A stretch of 64,000 bases of DNA, from NCBI GenBank assembly GCA_015494065.1, contig WGCA01000016.1, positions 1 to 64,000 of the forward strand, in the 5' to 3' direction. The notes under the pieces are model-generated. The model saw only the letters and a list, made by a program, of their open reading frames with translations. It had not been told where the DNA came from and searched no databases. The DNA is from Thermodesulfobacteriaceae bacterium (GTDB lineage: Bacteria > Desulfobacterota > Thermodesulfobacteria > Thermodesulfobacteriales > Thermodesulfatatoraceae). How positions within the stretch are numbered: the first letter of the stretch is position 1; each line of letters opens with the position of its first letter. This document shows positions 31,837 through 40,581 of the stretch, one piece after another. The translations under genes were made by a program, and so were the position numbers.

Positions 31837-33683
31837 TGAGTTTCCCGTTAAGTGCCCTCTGCGGGCAGGAAAAAATGAAATTAGCCCTCCTGTTGCTGGG
31901 GGTAAACTCCCGTCTCAAGGGCGTCCTCCTCACCGGTGAGAAGGGCACGGCCAAGTCCACCGCCGCCCGGGCCCTGGCCATCCTCCTGGAAAAACCTTTT
32001 TTAAACGTCCCCCTTTCGGTTACGGAAGAGGCCTTGCTGGGCTCACTTAAACTGGAGGCAGCCTTTGCCGGAAAGAAGGTCTTTCAACCAGGCCTTCTGG
32101 CGCAGGCCGACGGCGGAGTAGTTTATCTGGACGAGATAAATCTTCTGGCCCGTCCCCTGCTCCACGCCCTCCTCCACGTGTTGGACACCGGGAAGGTACT
32201 TTTCGAACGAGAAGGCTTTTCCCTTAAGGCACCTGCCCGTTTTGTCCTCATCGGCTCCATGAACCCGGAAGAGGGCCTCCTTCCGGCCCAGATATTGGAC
32301 CGTTTCGGCCTCTGCGTGGCGGTCAAAGCCGAAAGGGACCCGACCCTGCGGGTAGAGATCGTAAAGAGGCGCCTGGCCTACGAAAGGGACCCGGAAAACT
32401 TTTACCGCCAATACGCCCAAAAAGAAGAGGAATTAAGGAACTGCCTCCTGGCCGCTAGAAAAAGATTGGCCCGGGTGAGGCTACCGGAAAGGATATTTGG
32501 GTTGATCAGCGTGATAGCGCAGGAGGCCGCGGTTTCCGGGCACCGGGCAGAAATAATGCTGACTGAAGCCGCCAAGGCCCACGCCGCCTTAAAGGGCAGG
32601 GTTAGCGTTGAGCTTGAAGACCTTGAAGCGGTCAAAGAGCTGGTCCTTTACCACCGCCGCCGGGAAAAAAGAATGGCCCCAAAGAAGAAAAAGGCCAAGG
32701 CCCCACCACCACAGCCCCCTAAAAGCACAAAAAAAGAGGAGACCAGCATTAGCTCTTTCCCTAAAACAGGGCCTTCTGCTCCGCCCACCGAAGAGGAAGA
32801 GACGGGAAAAAGCAAACCCCAGCCAGGCCTTGGCCCCCCGTCCCGGCCGCAAGAGGAAAAACCCTTCCCCATTGGGGAGGTCTTCAAACCCCGGGACCTT
32901 TCCTCAAGTGGTACCGCGAACCCTAAGGCCGCGCGCCTGGGCCGGAGCAGTCGGGCCTTAACCCTTACGGGGCCGGGATATTACCTTCGCCCTGTACCCT
33001 ATCAAGGGGAAGGGCAAATTGCTCTCCTCCCCACCCTGGTCTCAGCCGCCCTTAAAGGCGGCGCCAGGCCCCTTAAAGTAGCCCCTGCGGACCTGAAAGC
33101 CAAATTAAAATTGACCAAGACCTCGCGGCTCCTCCTCTTTTGTGTCGACGGCTCAGGTTCCATGGCCGCCCAGGCCCGGATGAAGGAAACTAAAGGGGCC
33201 ATCATGAGTTTGCTCATCTCCGCTTACCAGAAGCGGGACCAGGCGGCACTGGTAGTCTTTCGTGACCAGAAGGCCAGACTTGTCCTGCCTCCTACCTCTT
33301 CGGTGGAAAGGGCCGGCCGCCTGCTCAGGGACCTGGCAGTAGGTGGATCCACCCCCCTATCTCATGCCCTTTTCAGCCTGCGCCACTTTTTGAGGACCAG
33401 GTTACGGCAGCACCCGCACGAAGAGATCACGGTTATCCTTATCACCGACGGGCGGGGGAATGTAAGCCTCACCGGAAAACCCCCCAAAGAAGAAGGAGAA
33501 GCCCTGGCCAGGAGCCTGCGGCTTGAATTTCCTCAGGTACAATTCGTGATAGTAGACACCGAGACGGGGCCTGTTCGTTTGGAAATGGCCAGAGAACTGG
33601 CCAGGCTCCTTTCGGCCCGCTATTTTACGCCCGAGTCCCTTAAGGCAGACCGCCTTTTAAACATCATCCGTGAGGTGGATTGA
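31836..33683 (+). CDS. ChlD-like AAA+ ATPase with von Willebrand A domain
   Basis: Protein of 615 residues resembling the D subunit of magnesium/cobalt chelatases. Seen: AAA+ domain at about 1-270 with Walker [18 protein letters not shown] and Walker B GGVVYLDEINLLAR, then a Lys/Pro/Glu-rich linker (about 285-385), then a VWA domain with MIDAS CVDGSGSMAAQ near residue 440 and later VGGSTPLSHALFSLRHFL and ILITDGRGN. In classical ChlD the Walker A is decayed; here it is intact. Together with the ChlI-like gene behind it, it should form a hexameric motor that drives metal insertion or remodelling. No large chelatase subunit (ChlH/CobN) is nearby. The start ATG overlaps the EamA stop. Confidence 0.88.
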   Translation: MSFPLSALCGQEKMKLALLLLGVNSRLKGVLLTGEKGTAKSTAARALAILLEKPFLNVPLSVTEEALLGSLKLEAAFAGKKVFQPGLLAQADGGVVYLDEINLLARPLLHALLHVLDTGKVLFEREGFSLKAPARFVLIGSMNPEEGLLPAQILDRFGLCVAVKAERDPTLRVEIVKRRLAYERDPENFYRQYAQKEEELRNCLLAARKRLARVRLPERIFGLISVIAQEAAVSGHRAEIMLTEAAKAHAALKGRVSVELEDLEAVKELVLYHRRREKRMAPKKKKAKAPPPQPPKSTKKEETSISSFPKTGPSAPPTEEEETGKSKPQPGLGPPSRPQEEKPFPIGEVFKPRDLSSSGTANPKAARLGRSSRALTLTGPGYYLRPVPYQGEGQIALLPTLVSAALKGGARPLKVAPADLKAKLKLTKTSRLLLFCVDGSGSMAAQARMKETKGAIMSLLISAYQKRDQAALVVFRDQKARLVLPPTSSVERAGRLLRDLAVGGSTPLSHALFSLRHFLRTRLRQHPHEEITVILITDGRGNVSLTGKPPKEEGEALARSLRLEFPQVQFVIVDTETGPVRLEMARELARLLSARYFTPESLKADRLLNIIREVD

Positions 33684-34672
33684 TGGAAAGACACCTTTTT
33701 CCCTTTGTAGCGGTGGTGGACCAAGAAGAGATGAAATTGGCCTTGATTTTGAACGTGATTGACCCTTCCATCGGGGGGGTACTCATCCGCGGTGAGAAGG
33801 GTACGGCCAAATCCACCATCGTCCGCTCCCTGGCCGACATTTTGCCCGAGATAGAGGTGGTGGAAGGGTGCCCCTTTTCCTGCGACCCGAACGACTTAAA
33901 AAGCCTCTGCCCGGAGTGTCAGGAAAAACACCGCCAGGGGCCCCTGCCACGGGCCAAACGCAAAGTAAAGGTGGTGGAACTCCCCCTTTCCGCCACTGAA
34001 GACCGGCTCGTGGGCAGCATCGATCTTTCCGCGGCCTTGAGTAAAGGAGAGCGTAGATTTGAACCCGGCCTCCTGGCCCTGGCTCACCGGGGTTTCCTTT
34101 ACGTGGACGAAGTAAATCTCCTTCCGGACCATCTGGTGGACACCCTCTTAGACGTGGCCGCCATGGGCGTCAACTACGTGGAAAGGGAAGGGGTAAGCTT
34201 CACCCACGCTGCCCGGTTCGTCCTGGTGGGTACCATGAACCCGGAAGAAGGTGAGCTGAGACCACAACTGCTGGATCGGTTTGGTCTGTGCGTGAACGTG
34301 GCCGGGCTTAAAGAACCGGCCAAGAGGGTCGAAATCTTAAGGCGCCTTGAGGAATTCAACCGTGACCCGGAAGGATTTAAGCAAAAATTTGCCCGGGAAA
34401 CGGAAGAATTAGTCCAAAAAATAACGGCCGCCAGGGCCATGCTCCCGGAGGTAAAGCTTTCCGAGGAAGTCCTTTACGCCATCGCCAAAAAGACCATTAC
34501 CCTGGGAGTCGATGGTCACCGGGCCGATCTTACCATGGCCAAATGCGCCCGGGCCCACGCGGCCTTGGCCGGAAGGACCGAGGTCAGTGCTGAGGACCTT
34601 AAAGTGGCGGAAAAGCTGGCCCTCCCTCACCGGCTAAGACGACGGCCCTTTGAAGAAGTGGCTAACTTTTGA
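33683..34672 (+). CDS. ChlI-like AAA+ ATPase (chelatase motor subunit)
   Basis: Protein of 329 residues resembling the I subunit of magnesium chelatase. Seen: Walker [18 protein letters not shown] near residue 35, a cysteine-containing insert (CPFSC then LCPEC) typical of this branch, the insert and Walker [21 protein letters not shown], sensor segment [20 protein letters not shown], and a C-terminal helical lid with [20 protein letters not shown]. It lacks a VWA domain. The ATG overlaps the ChlD-like stop (TGATG), so the two are made together. Its end overlaps trpG by 11 nt. Its target chelatase is unknown; a cobaltochelatase CobN is the likeliest candidate in an anaerobe. Confidence 0.9.
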   Translation: MERHLFPFVAVVDQEEMKLALILNVIDPSIGGVLIRGEKGTAKSTIVRSLADILPEIEVVEGCPFSCDPNDLKSLCPECQEKHRQGPLPRAKRKVKVVELPLSATEDRLVGSIDLSAALSKGERRFEPGLLALAHRGFLYVDEVNLLPDHLVDTLLDVAAMGVNYVEREGVSFTHAARFVLVGTMNPEEGELRPQLLDRFGLCVNVAGLKEPAKRVEILRRLEEFNRDPEGFKQKFARETEELVQKITAARAMLPEVKLSEEVLYAIAKKTITLGVDGHRADLTMAKCARAHAALAGRTEVSAEDLKVAEKLALPHRLRRRPFEEVANF

Positions 34673-35330
34673 GCGGACCGAAGAGGAAATTACGCAAAAT
34701 AATCACCCCTTCGGGGAGGTCGTCTGAGGTAAAATCCCACTGCCGGGGTGGTTTTTTAAGCCTTTTCCAGGCGTAAAGGGAAGTACCAATGGATTCGGGG
34801 TGGAACTGGACCCCTTCCACCGCTAACTCCCTGTGGCGCACCCCCATGATCTCGCCCTCTTCGTCACGGGCGGTGACGATCAGCTCTTCCGGAAGGCTCT
34901 CTTCTTCTATGACCAGAGAGTGGTAACGCATGGCCTCAAAGGGGGAGGGAAGACCAACGAACACCCCGTGGCCGTCGTGTTCGATCAAGGAAGTTTTCCC
35001 GTGCATCAAACGTTTGGCCCGGACGATCCGCCCCCCGAAGGCCACCCCGATACTCTGGTGGCCCAAACATACCCCCAGAATCGGAACCTTACCGGCGAAG
35101 TGTCTTATCGCCGCCACCGAGATCCCAGCCTCTTTAGGGGTGCACGGCCCCGGGGAAATCACCAAGTGGGTGGGCTCAAATTCTTCCAGGACCCCTAGCT
35201 CCACCTCATCGTTACGGTAGACCTTGACCTCGCTTTCCTCTGCCAGTTTCTCACACATTACACCGAGGAGCTGAACCAGGTTGTAGGTGAAAGAATCATA
35301 GTTATCTATGACCAGGAGTCTTACCGCCAT
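34662..35330 (-). CDS. trpG: Anthranilate synthase component II (glutamine amidotransferase)
   Basis: Glutaminase subunit, 222 residues, that feeds ammonia to TrpE in tryptophan synthesis; related PabA forms can also serve folate. Seen: [19 protein letters not shown] at the N-terminus, [15 protein letters not shown], the nucleophile Cys in [17 protein letters not shown] near residue 85, and the catalytic His/Glu in [13 protein letters not shown]. The length is slightly above usual because of a C-terminal extension. The ATG overlaps the trpE stop (TGATG), so the pair is coupled. Confidence 0.96.
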   Translation of the reverse strand: MAVRLLVIDNYDSFTYNLVQLLGVMCEKLAEESEVKVYRNDEVELGVLEEFEPTHLVISPGPCTPKEAGISVAAIRHFAGKVPILGVCLGHQSIGVAFGGRIVRAKRLMHGKTSLIEHDGHGVFVGLPSPFEAMRYHSLVIEEESLPEELIVTARDEEGEIMGVRHRELAVEGVQFHPESIGTSLYAWKRLKKPPRQWDFTSDDLPEGVIILRNFLFGPLKS

Positions 35331-36814
35331 CAAAGCCCCCTTTGCGCCATTTCAATGGCCTTCATCATGCCCCGGGCTTTATTAAGGGTCTCCTGATACT
35401 CTCTTTCTGGATCGGAATCCGCCACGATACCCGCCCCGGCCTGGAGGTAAAGCTTCGTACCTTTCTGAAAAAGGGTCCTTATGGCGATACAAAAATCCAT
35501 ATTACCTGAAAAACCAAAATAGCCCACCGCCCCGGCGTAAGGCCCACGTCGGGCGGCCTCAAGCTCCTCGATAATCTCCATGGCCCGGATCTTGGGCGCA
35601 CCAGAGACCGTCCCCGCGGGAAAGGCGGCCTTTAAGACGTCAAACATATCATATTCCGGCCTGAGCTCACCCCTGACCCCGGAGACCAGGTGCATCACGT
35701 GGGAATAACGTTCAATCACCATCAGCTCATAGACCTCTACCGAACCATAACGGGCCACCCGCCCCACGTCGTTGCGGCCGAGATCCACGAGCATAAGGTG
35801 TTCGGCCCTTTCTTTGGGATCGTGCAGGAGATCTTCGGCCAGGGCGAAATCCTCGGTCTCGGTCCGGCCCCGAGGCCTGGTACCGGCAATGGGGCGTACT
35901 TCCACCCGCCCTTCTTCCAGGCGGACCAAGATTTCAGGCGAAGAACCGATCAGGGTTTCGTCTCCGAGCCGAAGGTAAAATAGATAGGGAGAAGGATTTA
36001 TCTTGCGCAGGGCGCGGTAAAGGTCAAAGGGACGCAAATGACTCTCCCCGGAGAAACGCTGGGAGAGCACCACCTGGATAACGTCACCGGCCTCGATATA
36101 CTCCTTGGCCTTTTTCACCATCTGGTAGAAGCGCTCCGGGGTGATCTCTGGCAAAAGCTTGGTCTCTTGAGGCGAAGGCACCGCCGGGGGATAGATGAGA
36201 GGGCCTCTTACCCGACACACCATGGCCTCAATCTCACTTACCGCCCTTTCGTAAACCGCCTCAGGGGGCACCCCCTCTTCCAGCCGGGCGTTGTAAACGA
36301 TAAGGAGGCTGTGTTTTAGGCAGTCGTAAACGAGGAGGACTTCCGGAAACATGAGGTGGATGTCTGAAAAGCCCGCGGTGTCGGGAAGGAGAGAGGGCAG
36401 CTTTTCCATGAACCGGACCATATCGTAAGAGACAAACCCCACGGCGCCCCCGAAGAAACGGGGTAGAGCCGGGAGGGTGGCGGCCTTGAACCTGCCCAGC
36501 ACCCGCCGCACTTCGGCCAACGGATCTGCCGAACGAAACCTCTTCTCCCCGTGGGGGTCAAGAAGGGTTATCTCTTCTCCCCGGCTACGAAAGATAAGAA
36601 AGGGGTTTACGCCGATAAAGCTAAACCTGGCCCATTTTTCCCCGCCTTCCAGGCTTTCAAGCAGGAAGCCGTAATGCCCCACAAAAACCTTGTGAAAGAG
36701 GGAGATAGGGGTCTCCATGTCCACCAGGACTTCCTGGTAGACGGGAATAAGATTGGCCTGCCGGGAAAGTTCGAGAAAGGTCTTTTTGTCCGGTAGAGGG
36801 TGTATTTTAATCAT
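35330..36814 (-). CDS. trpE: Anthranilate synthase component I
   Basis: Large subunit, 494 residues, converting chorismate to anthranilate. Seen: [18 protein letters not shown] near residue 50, whose LLES motif is the tryptophan feedback site, so feedback inhibition is expected; [50 protein letters not shown]; and a C-terminal [21 protein letters not shown] 36814 fits the family N-terminus; the frame extends to 36850 without support. Coupled with trpG. trpC lies at 58707, so the pathway genes are scattered. Confidence 0.96.
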   Translation of the reverse strand: MIKIHPLPDKKTFLELSRQANLIPVYQEVLVDMETPISLFHKVFVGHYGFLLESLEGGEKWARFSFIGVNPFLIFRSRGEEITLLDPHGEKRFRSADPLAEVRRVLGRFKAATLPALPRFFGGAVGFVSYDMVRFMEKLPSLLPDTAGFSDIHLMFPEVLLVYDCLKHSLLIVYNARLEEGVPPEAVYERAVSEIEAMVCRVRGPLIYPPAVPSPQETKLLPEITPERFYQMVKKAKEYIEAGDVIQVVLSQRFSGESHLRPFDLYRALRKINPSPYLFYLRLGDETLIGSSPEILVRLEEGRVEVRPIAGTRPRGRTETEDFALAEDLLHDPKERAEHLMLVDLGRNDVGRVARYGSVEVYELMVIERYSHVMHLVSGVRGELRPEYDMFDVLKAAFPAGTVSGAPKIRAMEIIEELEAARRGPYAGAVGYFGFSGNMDFCIAIRTLFQKGTKLYLQAGAGIVADSDPEREYQETLNKARGMMKAIEMAQRGL

Positions 36815-36896
36815 GAAGCCGCTCTTATCGCGACCGGACCCTTCTGTCAAGCATTAACGTGGACAGAAGAAAAGAGAGGAATTATAGGTTTCTCGT

Positions 36897-37439
36897 ATGT
36901 TAAACGTGCCCAATTGCATCACCCTTTTGCGCCTGTTTCTCATCCCCGTAATTATAATCGCCCTGCTTGAAGGGCACCCCCACCTGGCCCTTTTGTTTTT
37001 CATCGTGGCCGGGATCAGCGACGCCCTGGACGGCTTCCTGGCCCGGGCCTTAAAACAAAAAACCCTGCTCGGGGCCATCCTAGACCCTATCGCCGATAAA
37101 CTCCTCATCAACACCATCTATATCCTGGGGGCTTACCTGGGCCTCTTGCCTGACTGGCTGGCCGTGATCGTGATAAGCCGGGACGTGATGATCCTCATTG
37201 GTTTCCTCATCCTTACCTGGCACACCCGAAAAATCGAGGTCAAACCCACTGTCCTGAGCAAGGGTACCACCGTGGCCCAGATAAGTACGGTAGTGATCAC
37301 GCTGGCCCACTTCTCGGAAGGGATAAAGGCGCTGGCCTGCTACCTCACCGCAGGGCTGACCATCGTTTCAGGGATGCATTATCTCTTTTGGGGGCTGAAA
37401 ATGCTTGAGGGAAACAAAAAAGGGGAGCGCCCGGCTTAA
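36897..37439 (+). CDS. pgsA: CDP-alcohol phosphatidyltransferase, PgsA-type
   Basis: Integral membrane enzyme of 180 residues, making phosphatidylglycerol phosphate from CDP-diacylglycerol and glycerol 3-phosphate. Seen: LNVPNCITLLRLFLIPVI at the start and the family signature D-x2-DG-x2-AR-x8-G-x3-D-x3-D in DALDGFLARALK then GAILDPIADK (about residues 42-68). Four to six membrane helices are visible. PgsA is the best call, but other CDP-alcohol transferases share the signature. A TGGACA-N17-TATAGG promoter candidate (36860-36888) would start transcription almost at the ATG, giving a leaderless message. Confidence 0.88.
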   Translation: MLNVPNCITLLRLFLIPVIIIALLEGHPHLALLFFIVAGISDALDGFLARALKQKTLLGAILDPIADKLLINTIYILGAYLGLLPDWLAVIVISRDVMILIGFLILTWHTRKIEVKPTVLSKGTTVAQISTVVITLAHFSEGIKALACYLTAGLTIVSGMHYLFWGLKMLEGNKKGERPA

Positions 37440-37447
37440 GCGCTCCC
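37415..37447 (-). terminator. Rho-independent terminator of the third PEP-CTERM gene
   Basis: GGGAGCGC (37423-37430) pairs with GCGCTCCC (37440-37447). Read on the minus strand, downstream of the stop at 37468, the hairpin is followed by a run of six T residues. It also lies inside the last codons of pgsA. Confidence 0.85.
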
Positions 37448-37467
37448 TCTCGGGCCTACCTTCCCGA

Positions 37468-38238
37468 CTACCCTTCCCGCCGTCTACGGCGCAAAAATAT
37501 GCTTACGGCGAAAAGGCCCGCCCCTGCCAAAAGGATGGAAGCCGGCTCGGGGGTGTGCGCCACCACCTCGCCGTAATCGTTACCACACTCCATGGTCCAG
37601 TGGATTTTTATGGAAGTAAACGGCTCATTAAAAAGAGCAAGGGGAATGGCGGCTTCGATGATATACCGGGGCAAATCAGGATCATCGGCCTTGTAAGCAA
37701 AATCGATAGTGTCTATTAAGGTGCCGCTTGCCATGCGGAAGGGATTGGAGATGGAGTGCTGATCATAATAAACATCTTGCCAGACCGTAACCCTGTAAAA
37801 ACCACCTAGGGTGGCACTCCTGTTATTGTCCCCATCAACATAATTGGAAATAACCAGGGCGTAGTCCCAACTGCCGTTAGCCCCGACGTCAAAGGCGATA
37901 TCCCCGGCGTCCCAACCATTGCGACCCTCTAGCGGGAAGCCCGTGGCAATGGCCACGTAAAGATTCTCATCATCAAAAGTAGCCAGGATGGCTTCAACAT
38001 CGTAATTTTGCCCTCCATATCCGGGCTCCACGTAGCCATCATTTTCTACCCAATCCTCCTGCCACACAAACACCCCTGGCACGCCAGGGTCCCAATTATT
38101 GTCGTTTTCACCAAAAGAAGAGGTATTTACCCCCCAATCCGAGAGGTCCCCGTCCAACGTAATGGCTAAGGCGCTGGCTCCAGCGGCCAGCCCCCAAAGA
38201 AAAACAACTACCCAAAACAAAGTCCAAACTCTCCTCAT
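37468..38238 (-). CDS. PEP-CTERM protein with DOMON/CBM9-like domain
   Basis: Predicted exported protein of 256 residues. Seen: a signal peptide (about 1-24, ending ASA), then ITLDGDLSDWGV near residue 27, a start typical of CBM9/DOMON-like carbohydrate-binding beta sandwiches, a middle with ENLYVAIATGFPLEGRNGWD and DIAFDVGANGSWDYALVIS, and a C-terminal sorting signal TPEPASILLAGAGLFAVS then FLRRRRREG. It is not AT-rich, unlike the two PEP-CTERM genes at the left end. A sigma-54 promoter lies 38 nt upstream and a strong terminator follows. The carbohydrate ligand is inferred only from the fold. Confidence 0.9.
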   Translation of the reverse strand: MRRVWTLFWVVVFLWGLAAGASALAITLDGDLSDWGVNTSSFGENDNNWDPGVPGVFVWQEDWVENDGYVEPGYGGQNYDVEAILATFDDENLYVAIATGFPLEGRNGWDAGDIAFDVGANGSWDYALVISNYVDGDNNRSATLGGFYRVTVWQDVYYDQHSISNPFRMASGTLIDTIDFAYKADDPDLPRYIIEAAIPLALFNEPFTSIKIHWTMECGNDYGEVVAHTPEPASILLAGAGLFAVSIFLRRRRREG

Positions 38239-38275
38239 CGGCCCGCCCCTTTAAATTTATTCAATGCTATTTTGA

Positions 38276-38291
38276 AGCAAAATGCGGGCCA
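38276..38291 (-). promoter_or_regulatory. sigma-54 (-24/-12) promoter of the third PEP-CTERM gene
   Basis: On the minus strand: TGGCCCGCATTTTGCT. It differs from the RpoN consensus TGGCACG-N4-TTGCW at one position only and has the exact 10-nt GG-to-GC spacing. It ends 38 nt before the ATG, leaving room for an AAAGGGG ribosome site. A TGAAATA-N9-TATTTCA inverted repeat lies just upstream (38301-38323). Confidence 0.88.
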
Positions 38292-38382
38292 AAATTGTCT
38301 TGAAATAATTTTAGGCTATTTCAGGGATCAAGACCAAAAGGCGAGAAAAATTTTTTCCTAATTTGATGGCAAAAATTTTTCC

Positions 38383-39354
38383 CTACCAGAAGAGTTTGAG
38401 ACGGATCTTTTTGAGTTCTTTTACGGTCTTAAGGGGAAGATAAGCGGGTATTTCCAGGCGGGTGGCCAGGTCTGCCACGGTTTTTCGAGCCTCGGTTTCG
38501 TCTCTGGCGTGCACCATGGTGTAAAGGTTGTAGGGCCATTCCGGGTAACTCTTTCTTTCGTAACAGTGGGTAATTTTTTTCTCACGGGCTAAAAATTTTC
38601 CCACCTCTTCTATCCGACCGGAAGGAACTTGCCAGGCCACCATGATATTTCCCTTAAGGCCGGCGCGGGTATGACGTATCAAACCGGCAAAACGCCGGAT
38701 AATACCCTGGGACAAACCTTCTTTGAGCCAGGAAAGGACTTCTTCTTCCTGAAGGCCCGCTTTGCGGGCGATTTCCTGAAAGGGCCTTGGGCAAAGGGGA
38801 AGGTCTTCCTGGGTCAACCTTACCAGGGTGATGGTCCTGGGGTCCGGGGGCGAAACTCGGGAAAAAGAGGTCTTAACTTCTAAATCCTGGCTCTCACCCC
38901 CGTCTTCCCCCAGCACGTACACCGCCGCGATGTGGAAGACCCGCTTTATGGGAAGGAGGAGGTATTTTTCTACCCCGGCCCGGGCCAAAAGGTCTGCGAC
39001 CGTCTCTTTCAGGTCCTCGCCCGGGGGGACCGCGATGGTAAACCAGAGGTTATAAAAATGGTCCCGCAGGTAATTATGGCTCACCCCTGGGTAGGAATTT
39101 ATGGTCTCCGCCGCCTGAGGAAGATTTTTTTCGGAGACCGCCGCCGCGACCAGGGTGGTCCGGTAACCCAGGGCGGCAGGGTTAAAAATGGCACTTATCT
39201 GGCGCAAAATACCTTCTCTTTTGAAGTTTAAGAGGCGCGCCAAGACCTCCTCTTCGGAAAGGGAAAGTCTCTGTGCCAGAGCCGCGTAGGGCCTGGCCTC
39301 CAGAGGAAAGCGCTGTTGTATTTCGTTTAAAAGAGCCCGGTCCGTGGCCTCCAT
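38383..39354 (-). CDS. ahbAB: Siroheme decarboxylase, AhbA-AhbB fusion
   Basis: Protein of 323 residues that decarboxylates siroheme to 12,18-didecarboxysiroheme in the alternative haem route of sulfate reducers and archaea. Two Lrp/AsnC-like halves are visible. The first (about 1-150) has an N-terminal winged helix and the active motif SHNYLRDHFYNLWFTIAV; the second (about 170-323) repeats this with THCYERKSYPEWPYNLYTMV. In most species AhbA and AhbB are separate proteins that pair up; here they are one chain. An Lrp-type regulator is unlikely because of the two active motifs. No other ahb gene is adjacent. Confidence 0.93.
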   Translation of the reverse strand: MEATDRALLNEIQQRFPLEARPYAALAQRLSLSEEEVLARLLNFKREGILRQISAIFNPAALGYRTTLVAAAVSEKNLPQAAETINSYPGVSHNYLRDHFYNLWFTIAVPPGEDLKETVADLLARAGVEKYLLLPIKRVFHIAAVYVLGEDGGESQDLEVKTSFSRVSPPDPRTITLVRLTQEDLPLCPRPFQEIARKAGLQEEEVLSWLKEGLSQGIIRRFAGLIRHTRAGLKGNIMVAWQVPSGRIEEVGKFLAREKKITHCYERKSYPEWPYNLYTMVHARDETEARKTVADLATRLEIPAYLPLKTVKELKKIRLKLFW

Positions 39355-39430
39355 GGCTTAATAGTGGCGGGTCTCCGCGCAAAAGTAAAGAGGAAGACGC
39401 AAAAAGGTTTCCTCCCGTGATCCCCTCGCC

Positions 39431-39436
39431 TATAAT
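39431..39436 (+). promoter_or_regulatory. Perfect TATAAT just before emrA, possible leaderless start
   Basis: TATAAT at 39431-39436 lies 8 nt before the ATG at 39445 and no ribosome site is seen between. If used as a -10 box, transcription would begin at about the start codon. The -35 region (TTTCCT, about 39408) is poor, so this is uncertain. Confidence 0.3.
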
Positions 39437-39444
39437 CAATCAGC

Positions 39445-40581
39445 ATGACCCGTTCGCAGGGCAAAAAAATCAGCACGCTGGTACTCCTGGGCGTCCTTTT
39501 GGCCTTACTGGTCGGTCTTTTCCTTTTTATCCACCACCGCATGCATTACGCCGTAACCAACGCCGTCTTTGTGGAAACAGAAAACCTGGTTTACGTGAGT
39601 TTTACCCGGGTGGCGGGCAGGATCCTTGAAACCCATAAAAAAGAAGGGGAAAGAGTCAGCCAGGGGGAAGAGTTGGCCCTTTTGGACCCCAAACCTTACC
39701 AGCAGGCCTTGGCGGCGGCCCGGGCGGAACTCCTGGCCCTGAAACACCAGCAGGAGGCCTTAAGACTTGAGATCAAACGCCTTGAAGAAGAGATCGCCCT
39801 AAAACTTGACCAGACGAGACGTCAACTTGAAGAAATTGAGGCACGCCGGACGGCCATCTCCGCCAGAAGGGCGGGTCTTGACGCCGAAATCGTCCAGTTA
39901 AAAAGGGATAAGGCCCGTCTGGCCTACCTCTTCAGGCAAGACCTGGTGCCTAAAAGGAAACTGGAAGGGGTGGAAACGTCGCTAGCCAAGCTTGAAAAAG
40001 AAAAAAAGGCCCTCACCTTTGAAGAAAAGGCCCTGGCCAAGGCCCGGGCGGCCTTAAAAAAGAACCTGGCCCTCCTTTTAAACCAGCAAAAATTGGTGGC
40101 GGAGAAGAAAAAAGAACTTGCTAGCCTTGGCGCGCGGGAAAAGGCCTTGCGGGCCCGGGTGGAGACCGCCTCCCTGGAACTGAGCTATTGCCGGCTCACT
40201 TCGCCCATCTCCGGTTACGTGGCCAAAAGATTCCACGTCGCCGGAGACGTGGTGGGCCCTGGCGAGCCCGTCTACGCCCTGGTAGACCCCAAAAGCCTTT
40301 ACATCCTGGTCCTCCTTGAGGAGACTAAACTCAGAGGAGTCAGACCGGGTGCACTGGCCAAAATCAAAATAGACGCCTTTCCCCAAGAGAAATTCGAAGG
40401 CCGGGTGGAGGAGATCTTGCCGGCCACCGCGGCCAAATTTGCCCTGGTGCCCAGAGACGTCTCCGCCGGCGAATTCACCAAAGTAGCCCAGCGGGTCCCC
40501 ATCAAGATCCGTATCACCAAAGGCCCGGTTGAGCTCTTGCGGGTCGGCCTAGGGGGGGAGGTGGAGATCAAACGCCGATGA
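39445..40581 (+). CDS. emrA: Membrane fusion protein, HlyD/EmrA type
   Basis: Periplasmic adaptor of a tripartite efflux pump, 378 residues. Seen: one N-terminal membrane segment (about residues 11-29), a lipoyl half-motif GRILETHKKEGERVSQGEEL, a long coiled-coil hairpin (about 90-235) and the second half with LTSPISGYVAKRFHVAGDVV, then a C-terminal beta-barrel. The gene has the ATG-overlap with emrB (ATGA) and sits in the order emrA-emrB-tolC, so it belongs to the pump. The exported compound cannot be told. Confidence 0.93.
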   Translation: MTRSQGKKISTLVLLGVLLALLVGLFLFIHHRMHYAVTNAVFVETENLVYVSFTRVAGRILETHKKEGERVSQGEELALLDPKPYQQALAAARAELLALKHQQEALRLEIKRLEEEIALKLDQTRRQLEEIEARRTAISARRAGLDAEIVQLKRDKARLAYLFRQDLVPKRKLEGVETSLAKLEKEKKALTFEEKALAKARAALKKNLALLLNQQKLVAEKKKELASLGAREKALRARVETASLELSYCRLTSPISGYVAKRFHVAGDVVGPGEPVYALVDPKSLYILVLLEETKLRGVRPGALAKIKIDAFPQEKFEGRVEEILPATAAKFALVPRDVSAGEFTKVAQRVPIKIRITKGPVELLRVGLGGEVEIKRR

